Origin: Membranipora membranacea
Taxonomy: Eukaryota; Bryozoa; Gymnolaemata; Cheilostomatida; Membraniporidae
Reading direction: 5' to 3'
Length of the DNA stretch: 64,000 nucleotides
Assembly (NCBI GenBank): GCA_914767715.1
Contig: OU612070.1
Location: 22,620,025-22,684,024, forward strand
How positions within the stretch are numbered: position 1 is the stretch's first letter; every line of letters begins with the position of its first letter. The notes under the pieces were generated by a model. It was not told the DNA's origin. It saw only the letters and a program-made list of their open reading frames with translations, and made no database searches. Below are positions 22,151 through 32,080 of this stretch, piece by piece. The position numbers were made by a program, and so were the translations under genes.

Positions 22151-24592
22151 ACAAATGAGAACAATTAAGGCTGGATTGACAGCAGAATAATCATCTGATC
22201 AAATAGACAGCCTAGCCTACATGATGTGTTAGAATTCCAAAAGGTAGCCACACCGCACCAGCTGAGTTACGATCTGTTCGATAAAAGAGCCTCGCCAAGA
22301 GGACATAATGGTACTTAGTTGCATCATGAAATTTTCAAAACAGCGCCACTGCACCAGCAGAATTGTCATCTGATCACATAGGCAGCCTGACCCACATGAT
22401 GTGATAGAATACCAATGGCCCAGCGGAATTATGATCTGAACCATTCGATAGTCTCGCCCAGATGATATGGTGGTACTTAGTAGCATCATGGCAGTTTCAA
22501 AACAGCACCACTGCACCAACATACTATATCATACTATCCGACCGACCGAAATATGGCAGGATGGGTGTAAATATCGAATATATACCTTAAGGGTCTGGTG
22601 CATTGACAGATTAGAATTCTCAATTGATAGACCGTTTGATTTTCACGATCAACAAAATTTTCATTGTCTGGGGCCTGATGGTTTATGATGGTTCATAAGG
22701 TGATATTTCATGATAGTCGTGTTGATTTTGATTTCTTGAAAGTAATTACCAAGTAGCAAGTGGATTGTTTGCAAAGAACTATAATAGTGCCTGTGTCAGT
22801 AGAGCCTTTGACCTACTGGAGGGATAGGTGTTATTATCATAAAAGCTCTTGTATGTTAGCATCTGTGGGGCTGATGACTTCAGTAATTGTACAACAATGT
22901 TGCCATGTTCTGGTTTTCGTGTCTTGCTCAACCAAGGTTCCAAGCCCCTCATTCAGTTTTCTGAAAGTGGGCAAACAAAGTAAAAGGCAGTCTTGATAAA
23001 AGACTCTTTGCTATTTGGTTTTGCAATTGACTGCAAGTTCAACATCTTACAATGGTCATAAAATAGCTCATCTTTAAATCATGGCCTGCTTAAGATTATA
23101 AGGTTTTTTGAAAGGTTGGAATTGATGATTGTGCGTAGGAAGTAAATTTTCTATTAGTTTGTGGTCATCCAATATTTGATGAGCTGACACACGCCACATA
23201 TTAATATTTTGTAGAATATGAGACAACATAATTGTGTTGTCCATTAGTTATTGTGCACATGTTGATCTGTTGAACTGATTGGCATTTTGATGTCGTTGGA
23301 TAATAAGATTCAACTAGAGTGTGACCCTTTCAATTGCTATCGCTGCTTATCCCGGATAACGTTACAGGCATTGCTATCCCAGCCTCTAATACCCGAGACT
23401 GGTTTTTCTCTTAAAGCACTTGAGAGACTGACGAAGCTCAAATTTAAAACTATTATACCACCACAACCATTGTTATCATGCTCACACCTAAGACAAATCG
23501 ATAGACATTGGACTAAACCTTCTAACTACATCGGTCATTGATCACCTCGAAAAGCACATTGTGTGCTTTCTTTGACATCATATAGGTGCATTTGAGCATA
23601 GCTCATCCAAGGCAGCAAACTCCCATCCGTTAGCTGATAGACTGGGTTATGCTGTTGTAAGGACTTCTTATTATTTCAATTTCAGTTCAATATCATATAA
23701 AAACAGAAGATCAGTTTGGTTATCAGTTTCCGGGTGGGAAAGTCAAGTGAATAATCCTAACAAAATGTCTTAACCTATACCACCAATTTTGGCTTACATC
23801 CTTCGTAGAGTCAAAGCCAAATGAAATTGTGGTTGTCAAGTAGATATCACAAATTGAAAGGTATGTCTCCATCGTGAGGATAGATTGGCTGCATCAAAAT
23901 AGCATTACAGTCAGCAGAAGCATCATCAGTTCTATGGCAAAGAACATTATTATTATGTCAACCGTTGATTTGTCGTATATCAGCAAATATAACATTATAG
24001 AGTCAATGATATAACAGTTTGTTGCAGTTTAGATGATCCCTATGCAGCTATTATTATAACAGTCCATCCTATCTTCTATACACAGACTAGCTAGTCCATT
24101 TATGATAAGTCTTGATGTGCAGTGGCTACCTCTCTTGTAATTCTCATAATTCTACTACGAATCTCCAATACCGTCTAGGCTCATACTTCAAGTGGATAGT
24201 ATGATGATTCTGCCGGTGCAGTGGCGCTATTTTGAAAATTCTATGATGCTACTAAGTACCACTATATCACCTAGGCAAGACTCTCGAATTGTTCAGATCA
24301 TAATTCTGCTGGCCCAGTGGCTACCTCTTGGTATTCTAACACATCATGTTGGTCAGGCTGCCTATGTGATCAGATGACAATTCTGCTGGTGCAGTGGCGC
24401 TGTTTTGAACATTTCATGATGCCACTAAGTACCACTATATGTCATCTTGGCAAGGCTCTGTTATGGATCAGATCATAACTCAGCTGGTGCAGTGGCTACC
24501 TTTTGGAATTCTAACACCTCATGTAGGCTAGGCTGTCTATGTGAATAGATGATTATTCGGCTGTCAATCCAGCCTTAATTGTTCTCATTTGT
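22151..24592. mobile_element. 2.4-kb fold-back element with long inverted arms
   Basis: The left arm (22151 to about 22539) and right arm (about 24193-24592) are inverted copies of each other. The outermost ACAAATGAGAACAATTAAGG matches exactly. Each arm contains about two tandem copies of a 160-170-bp unit carrying GCAGTGGCGC and AAGTACCA motifs (for example 24219 and 24391, period 172). The interior of about 1.65 kb has only short ORFs with no transposase features. This is the structure of a fold-back (FB-like) or long-TIR non-autonomous DNA transposon. No target-site duplication was identified. Confidence 0.75.
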
Positions 24593-24698
24593 ACAAATGG
24601 TGTGAAGTGGCCCCAGGTTGGATATTGTAAGCCCCTCCTGAGGAGTCTGGGGTTATTCTCCAGACTCCAAAGCGCCTTAATATTAGAAACAGCAAATG

Positions 24699-27600
24699 CC
24701 CAGCAAACGGTGAACATTGTGACAACGTTTTGCATACAAATATATTTAATATTACGTTCTGCTAACGTTCGGCTAGCATTGTGTAAAAATGATAGGCTTT
24801 GGTTATTGTCTAATAGGTTACGGAATGGTAATCACAATGTTCAGATTCTGTTATAGCAGAATCTTCAGATCTGAGTATTTGTCAAATGTTATTTTTAACG
24901 TGATGATAACCTCCTTATGTAATGATGTTGTTGTGATAATGCTATAAAATAGCATTTGATTGTAACAATTTCATAGCATCACAGTTCTTCCATCATGACA
25001 ACATTGTTTTATGATCATCTTATGAGGATTATTTTGTAACGCTGTGACAACCACATTATAACCAATGATCTTGCTAAAATCAAAAGGTATCATAGTAATG
25101 TTTTTTCATAACACTGTCACAATATTCAGTGTATTCTCTTATCATAATGGTTACACACCTTCATTACCATAATGATACGAGAGTGTTGTATGGTCCTCTC
25201 AATTGAAAGCGTGACTGTAATGCTTTGTTTTCAAAAAGGTCTGAAAATCATTTATTCTAAGGTTTGAGATGACACAAAAGGTTTGAAAAGAGCCAGTTCC
25301 CAATCCCGCATAGATGACAACCAATGCCTAACTGATGAAAGCCATTCACATAATCCCTAACAATAACAATTATTCACTAACAGTAACAGCTCTCAGTTCA
25401 TTGTTAATTACTGAAAATGTTGCATAATGTTTTATTGAGAAGCAGGGTTTTAATGAACATTTCTACAATTACATATCAAGATAAACTGGGTCAAAAGCTT
25501 GTTTGCCAGCCAAAGAAGAAGTAAAGCTTAGATAATTCGCCATTTTACCTGAAACAAAAATGATCAATCTCAGCTTAGGCGAATCTCTATTTGTATCAGT
25601 ATCATAGATCTGATTCATGCAGATAAATTTTCAGGTCGAGCAATGCTGTAGCAATTACCTATTAGCAGTTTTTTACCCAATAAAAATGTTGATGCTGAAA
25701 TTTTTGGTAAACCACAGCCCTACATTTCATTACATGGAAATCTTGATTACTATTAACCGCACTCATTCTAAGTATAGACTTGTTTGTCATCATTTTATGC
25801 ACCACTTTCTTGTCAAGACTCGTACAGCCAACCAGCTAATCAACGAGCCTCCATTTTGTATCAACTTATATTTCTGTTTTACGCTGCGCTCCAATTTATC
25901 CTTACGATGTAGCCTGCAGCATTATTACAAACACAGTGTCACCGCACAAGTTGTAAGTTTTGCATTATTTTATACCATACACTTGCTTTGATGTTTGATA
26001 TTTATGCAATAATTCCTATGTCATATTTTAATATGCTACCGGTATCTCAAGTTGTCAAATTTGATGTCAATTATGGACTGAGTACCTGTGCTTCCTGCTT
26101 CTTATAGACTTATTTCACTTCCTTAGGTAGAGATTATTATTACTTACATACCAATTATCCTAACTTGGAAGAGTTACGCAAACTATGTAGGAGGGCGATA
26201 ATTTTGTAAGTTAATTGTGTATTTACATGTAGCATAACCACATTATGTTCATCTGTTCATTGTCCCATCCCATTGTTATTTTATGGTCATGTCACCAATG
26301 AACCTGAGAGGGGATTCATTGATGTCACAGTGTTTCAATATGTAACAGCCGGAATTTATCGGCTACTGAATTTTATCGACTAATGACTTTGATAATTACT
26401 AAAAAATATCCTGCTTGTATTTTAAACAATTTTCCAAGGAATGTTCTTTCCAATGCATAAATGAATTGTTTTTAATTCACAGGGTACAACAACCAATAAA
26501 ATGTTCGTTGCCGACCCCCTCGATGTGTGTGCTATCTAGCCAAACGTCTCTATACTAGTACACTATTAAATCTCAACGGATTAATTTCACCGCGGTAAAG
26601 GATTGAAGCAGTCAGTACTCCCAAGAAAATGGTAAGTTGCCTCCTATTATGGCAATAATCATTAATGTGATATGCTTGCCATTTTTTATGCGTAGTTTTT
26701 TTTATCTTCCTGTTGTTTTGAATTGAGATGAGATTGACCCTTGTTGCAAGCTGAGGGCGATTTGCTGGATTGTAAAGTGCATGATCGTATCAAGCGTACT
26801 TTCATTGTATTGGCACCTCTGTGTCAGTAACTGGATATAGCTAAAAATCTGGTAGCTTCTACTTTGAGCCTTGATTGACATGCTAGTAATACCCTTTATA
26901 AACTCAAGCAAGCTACTTGACTTCAGTTTTACAAGGGTCGGCTGTAGGAAGTTGAAGGGAGTAAGACTGTGTGTGTGTGTAGAAGATGCAAAAATTCATT
27001 GTCAAATTGATATTCTATTGTATTGTAGGGGCACTGATACAGCCGTGTTATATCCAGAAGGAAATAGATATGAAAATGGCCGACGTACTGAGAGCTGCCC
27101 CTCACTAAAAGGGTGGCAAAAAATAGAAGGTAACTTTTTTTGAAGGACTTGATATATGATAAGAGTTCCCTCAATTGAATTTTTATTATCCTAAACATGT
27201 TTTGCATGCAAATGTTCTGGCAAGCACAATTAATTTCAAAGGATTGACTTCTGAATTACCAATTGTTTTTTGATATTTTGCATTTGAGATTTAAATTCAA
27301 CTTGGATTTGTAGTGACACTGACAAAGGGCAGACTGCTCAGTATTCACATAATAAACCTATTCTCACATTGTCCCTAACCACTTAGAAATAGTTGCTGAA
27401 ATTGTTTTGTAATTATTTGCGGTATTCATAAAAACCATCGCTATAATCCATCAAATATGATATAGCTACGAATTTGAAGTGTAATTTATTGTGAATATAT
27501 ATCTAACATATCCTTTTTTTCTATTGTCTGTTACAGCTTCTGTCTAACTGGGCACAAAGGAATCCCGAGATGATTGGATGACTCTGTTGGATACATGCTA

Positions 27601-28262
27601 GATTCCTCCCAATTTCCAATACTAAAATTTTTTATCTTCTTCCCTTATTTTCATAAGTTTTTGCACCATTTCTATTGAATGCCCCATACGTCATCATTTA
27701 TTACAGCATATTTTGTTCTTATTTTTTGTGGATTTCTTATAATTATTCTTATATTTTTGGGATATTAATGAAATGCAGAATTATTACATGATGATTCGTA
27801 AATTTATCTTTCAAGATTTCATGATCTTATAAAGTTGCACACTACTTGTCTTTGATGCAGAGTTTGATAAGTTATAATTTTGATTAAATTCTTGACAATT
27901 AAAAAATATGCATGTAATAATATGGCAATGTTGCCAAAATGTTACCATGCCATATAAATAGGCTTCCTAATAAAGACGATACTGCACCATCATTCTTTAA
28001 TGTTATTTCATAACATTTTTATAACATGGAAATCTGCTGTCACCTGGCGTTATTGTAACGTTATAAAATAATGCTCTCACGATGTCGGGTAACAACATTT
28101 GAAAGCTGTTAATCAGTAATATTTAAAATAACATGACCATAACGTTGAAGCGTGTCCACAGTTTTCGCATCTAAAACATCACACTAAAACGCTCTGACGA
28201 GAAATCTTGAATGTTATAGCAACGTTATCATACTGGTATAGAAATGTTTGCCGTTTGCTGGG
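24699..28262. mobile_element. Possible 3.6-kb element with CCCAGCAAACGG inverted ends
   Basis: CCCAGCAAACGG at 24699-24710 is inverted at 28251-28262. For several hundred bases inward, both ends carry similar repeated motifs (AACGTT, ATAACATT, GTTATTTTA), so both ends are at least of one family. The interior shows no recognised transposase. Flanks share only TG, which is not convincing as a target duplication. It may be one non-autonomous element or two solo ends facing each other. Confidence 0.45.
27029..27129 (+). other. Exon-like segment of unknown origin
   Basis: Bounded by a TTGTAG acceptor and a GTAACT donor, this 101-bp stretch reads YPEGNRYENGRRTESCPSL in an open frame, with a composition more protein-like than its flanks. 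A GTAAG donor after an ATG at about 26630 and an acceptor at about 27536 could frame a small gene, but joined frames stop quickly. No family recognised. Confidence 0.2.
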
Positions 28263-28266
28263 TGGA

Positions 28267-28386
28267 AGTCCCAATTGAGCTGATTCTGACATTGAATATT
28301 CAATTATAGGATATTTAGGCCACTCTATTGAGCATCCTAGGGGAGGCAGAACGTCCCTACCTCCCCTAGAACTACGGGCCTGGCTT
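28267..28386 (-). repeat. GGGGAGGC repeat, copy 1
   Basis: Read on the minus strand this stretch matches 63285-63407 on the plus strand. Shared landmarks are TTCTAGGGGAGG, a short stem, TGCCTCCC, ATAGAGTGG or ATGGAGTGG, GAATCAG and TTGGGAYTTCCA. The stem TAGGGGAGG / CCTCCCCTA folds on itself. It lies immediately upstream of the TATA box of the small secreted peptide gene and abuts the CCCAGCAAACGG element end at 28262. Confidence 0.65.
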
Positions 28387-28412
28387 ACATACAGTTTGCA
28401 GCTGATCCTTGG

Positions 28413-28420
28413 TATAAAAG
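28413..28420 (+). promoter_or_regulatory. TATA box of the secreted-peptide gene
   Basis: TATAAAAG lies 67 bp before the ATG at 28480, so transcription should start around 28440-28450. The box is a consensus match, and the next upstream sequence is the GGGGAGGC transposon-related repeat. Confidence 0.7.
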
Positions 28421-28479
28421 GAGAGGTTTTTGAAGACCTTTCCATTGCGACACAGTGCATCAATAAAGAATCAAGCATA

Positions 28480-29017
28480 ATGAAGTTGATAATTGTAACA
28501 CTCTTACTGGCTGCTGTGGTATCGTTGGCTGGTAAGTTTTCATCATAGTTTTCCTTACTAGTTTTCCTTAAGGTTTCCTTAGTAATCATTGGGGTTTTTC
28601 AAATAAATTATACAAATCATCCGTGCCCCCATGTTGATAATTCTATCAGTCTATTGTTGAGCCGTCCTTTATTGCTGGTCCTTTTTATGTGCAACAAACC
28701 TGACGCTGACCACTTTTCCTGACAGTGTTTTCGTCATAAGCGCTGCATTGATAGGAATGCAATCATAATTTTAAGTAGTTTCCTTACAAATGATATAAGA
28801 TATAGAGTTTGCATGGATCTATGACTTGCATCTAATGATTCCAAATTCATGACTGCGTTTCTACAAACCATCGGCACAGTTTAAAATATTATTTACAGAT
28901 GGACATGGAATTTATGCGGGACCATGCCCTGGTGACCAGAACTGCGATGCCATCTGCTATGCAGCTGCCTACGATCTAGCTGCTTGTGTGAAGGGCTCTT
29001 GTGCCTGTAGTAATTAA
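28480..29017 (+). CDS. Secreted defensin-like CS-alpha-beta peptide
   Basis: Two exons, 28480-28531 and 28899-29017, join in phase 1 across a GTAAGT...TTTACAG intron to give 56 residues. Residues 1-17 (MKLIIVTLLLAAVVSLA) are a clean signal peptide, and cleavage after SLA would leave a 39-residue mature peptide. It has six cysteines spaced C-x5-C-x3-C-x9-C-x4-C-x1-C, which is the cysteine-stabilised alpha-beta pattern of invertebrate defensins and related small secreted peptides. Residues around helix and core strand read CDAICYAAAY and CVKGSCAC. The mature part is acidic (four Asp, one Lys), whereas antimicrobial defensins are usually basic. So an antimicrobial, ion-channel-directed or signalling role cannot be told apart. 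The intron after the signal peptide is typical of such genes. Confidence 0.75.
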
Positions 29018-29066
29018 GTAAATGACATGGGAAAATGCTTCTTCAGTGTTAATTACAACTTTCAAA

Positions 29067-29072
29067 AATAAA
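29067..29072 (+). terminator. PolyA signal of the secreted-peptide gene
   Basis: AATAAA lies 50 bases after the stop codon at 29015-29017. A second AATAAA is at about 29174-29179. Confidence 0.6.
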
Positions 29073-29730
29073 AATGGTCTGCAAAGGCATGTTATTCAAA
29101 CTTTGTTTCATTCTAAACTGATACAACATCAACAATATATTATGAGCATACTTCTATGATGGAACGCAATAACTTAATAAAGCTTTAACCATCTCTTTTA
29201 TACATGTGGTATTACGGTGCGGTATACGTATAAAAAACATGACAGAGCAAAGAGTTGTTTTCAAAATTTTAGAAATAATTTGAGGGCACAACTCCAAATC
29301 ACGCCGATCTGTTGTTGTCGCCTATCTTAGGGCTCGCAGTATACATACAGGCTATAGCACCATTTCCATATTAGTTGCACTGTTCAGAACAAGAATGGTT
29401 GGGGAAACATTTGAGGAGTGGTAACACAACTACACACAAATTTTCACAGTTGTCTCAATTTGTCCCCAGCTCACCCACTGGGGATGAATTGAATATCTCT
29501 CTCTCTCTCAGATTAACACACATATATATAAATATATACAGGCAGCTTATTCCAATCAACAAGCACCTTGATTGTATGGTGTGATAGATCATTGAAAAAA
29601 TTCCTGAAGAGTTTTTCTCCCAGAATTTTTAGAAATGGTGTGAATTTATGACTGGGGCAGGGATTTTCAAACAATTATTATTACTCGGCGCATAGATTAG
29701 TTTTAGAAACATATTTGTTACTATGTGTAG

Positions 29731-29950
29731 TTAGCGGCCGTGGTGTAATTGGTAAGGCATGAGTTTTTAAATTGTGTTCGATTCCTGGCGGATCATGGTG
29801 GTGTCAGGAAGAGCATCCGACCTCAAATGCTCCTGTGCACTATCAGGATCCAGTCCGTAGACCCGTAGTGATACCGAAAAAATACAAGCAACATCAAGGT
29901 TTCTCACACGGTATCACAGAGTATCGAGACTATAAATGGACGTGAGTTTT
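29731..29950 (+). mobile_element. tRNA-derived SINE, 220 bp, with target-site duplication
   Basis: The head reads GCGGCCGTGGTGTAATTGG with a polymerase III A box (TGGTGTAATTGG, 29741-29752) and a B box (GTTCGATTCC, 29776-29785) at tRNA-like spacing. The body contains GTCAGGAAGAGCATCCGACC, a motif seen in animal SINE bodies. The element is bracketed by an 18-bp direct repeat ATTTGTTACTATGTGTAG (29713-29730; one mismatch at 29951-29968), as expected for LINE-driven insertion. The tail has no poly(A). Confidence 0.8.
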
Positions 29951-29968
29951 ATTTGTTACTGTGTGTAG

Positions 29969-31776
29969 AATAAAAACGTCCCTTATCTTTTGTTTTTGAT
30001 ATATTAAGTGCGTTCATACTTTTCTTGAATATGCAAATCTCAAGCTCAATTATCAATCATAAAATTCCATTGCAATTATAGTTCCTCCCTTCGGGATTGG
30101 TGAAGCTAGGTAACCTTAGAAATGAATTTGTATTTTTACTTCAATAAAATATGATACAGGTATAGAGTTGTTAATGGTTGTCTCCTCTCATCTTGACTTC
30201 CCGGGGCTGGCTTTTGAGGGCTTGCTATTGATGTTTAAAACTATGACAAAACAATTTTTAAACGTGCTGATGATATTGCTATAGTATAAATTCTTAACTT
30301 TAAATTGTACCGTTCCTTTTATTATGATGCCACAACAACTTCGGTAATCAGTTAAGAGCCACTCGTGCAAACTGCGAAAATCATATTTTGTAATAGAAAA
30401 CATATTTTTTGTCATCAAGGATACTATTCCAGTCCACACTCATCAGATTGAAACTAGTTACAACTATGTTCTGACATCAGTGGTAGAAGGCTGAGGCCGT
30501 GATTTTAATTCATCATCAATATTCTCCATAGAAAGAGACGGGACAATGCGCTAGATAAGCACTTAAAATATTGTAATTAAAATTTTATGATTGGCTTTTT
30601 TAATGAGTTGGTATCTAGATGACCAGGCTAGATAGATGCCTTAATGAATAGTTATTGCTGTGTAAGGTAGCAACAAAGGCCAAAGTCTTTGACATGGGAG
30701 GCCCAGGTTTAAATCACTGCTGGAGGAAATATTTTCATTTCGTTTCATCATGATTGAACTCGAAAACATTCCATTCGAATTGTCCGCTCACAATTTTCGC
30801 AAGCAGAGAAAACTCTGAGTATTGAATATGAAGAGCCGACAAAATACTTATGTTCAACTCTACTGTGTCGTACCGTACCGTACCCCACATTATATCTTGT
30901 GAAATCTGTGAATGTTGGCAGCAACTGCACAAATAGAATACATCAGCTAAACTATGCTAGCAGAATTATCACATAACTTTGCTTTTAACAAAAAAGTACA
31001 TCATCGCTCACCAGTTGAGCGAAGATCTACTTTGTATTAATCGTTCTACATGCCTAAGTGGAGAGAAGTGATATTAGATTGAGACCATATTCTCCACAGA
31101 ACCAATGACTACTGTACAGATGCTGGCCGATGCAAAAAAAACATACTTGGTGTCAAAGCATGTAGTATATGTACTGATTACTGGCATAGTCTTAATCTAA
31201 GCTCCTTGGGATCTTTGAGAGTGGATGGCTTTCAGCTATTTCTATTTGTTAGCCAAAGATGCTCCGAGCACGGAGCAATGAACTCCCTCTCCCCCAGAAA
31301 GAACAACAGGGCAAAATTGACCAATCAGCAATCAGTATTGCTTGAGCAATGTCAAGGACATTTGTGAAAATAAAAATGGCGGCCAAGTGATGAAATCATT
31401 ACTGCACCTTTGAAAGAAAATGGCTGATAATCCCTAATTCCAAATCTATGAGCTCACAACTTTTAGTTGTATCACAAGAAACATCTTACCCTAGCATCCT
31501 ATATCTTTTTCACCTGGCCAGGACACATGGCAATTAACCTTATGACCTTGTGAATATCAATGAATGAGTATACTTTGTTGCATAATCCTTTAATCGCTCA
31601 AGAAAGTATATTTAAGATGATCAGCTGCACCCATAACCATGTCCATTTCATAGAGCACATGTTGTAGGTCTAATCCAATGTTTCAGTTTACCAAAACAAT
31701 GTCTTAGTGAAGGGGTAGCAAGCCTCATGAGCAAATAATTTCTTCAGAATATTTTTAAAAACGCGATAATTCCACA
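29969..31776. other. Non-coding spacer
   Basis: No supported gene. A second weak tRNA-like stretch (about 30663-30720, GGGAGGCCCAGGTTTAAATC) and a CGTAC tandem near 30868-30885 are the only structure noticed. AAAATGGCGGCC-type GC-rich motifs at about 31372 and 31892 may belong to the 5' region of the downstream LINE. Confidence 0.4.
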
Positions 31777-32080
31777 ATGAATATCTCCACTCATATTACA
31801 TCTACAGACATGTTGTTTTTTATCAGTTATAAACATATCTGCCAAATAGAGCAACAACAATCTGCAGAAATCTTACTTTTGGCGCCAAGAAATGGCGGCC
31901 GTGTTTCTAAAGTGCTCTCTCTAAAACTGGCAAATTTAGCAGGATTGACCACCAATATCAGTCACCTGAGCCACCATTGATAGGAAACAGCTTCTACTTA
32001 TCAATAAGAACTCCAAACCCCTTCAGAAAACCATCTGGAAGGACAATATAAGGCAGGAGGTAAAGAGAGTTGAGCCATCA

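Noticed and set aside
25617-25991. 124-codon plus-strand ORF
   Set aside because: Composition is Ile/Phe/His-rich like accidental AT-rich ORFs, no domain, no splice context; it lies inside the CCCAGC-ended region.
28179-28589. 136-codon minus-strand ORF overlapping the secreted-peptide gene
   Set aside because: It runs through the AAGGAAAACT simple repeat, the GGGGAGGC repeat and the promoter; a shadow of non-coding sequence.
29734-29800. Functional tRNA gene
   Set aside because: A and B boxes are present, but the cloverleaf does not close, the acceptor stem is absent, and the unit is flanked by an 18-bp duplication, so it is a SINE head.
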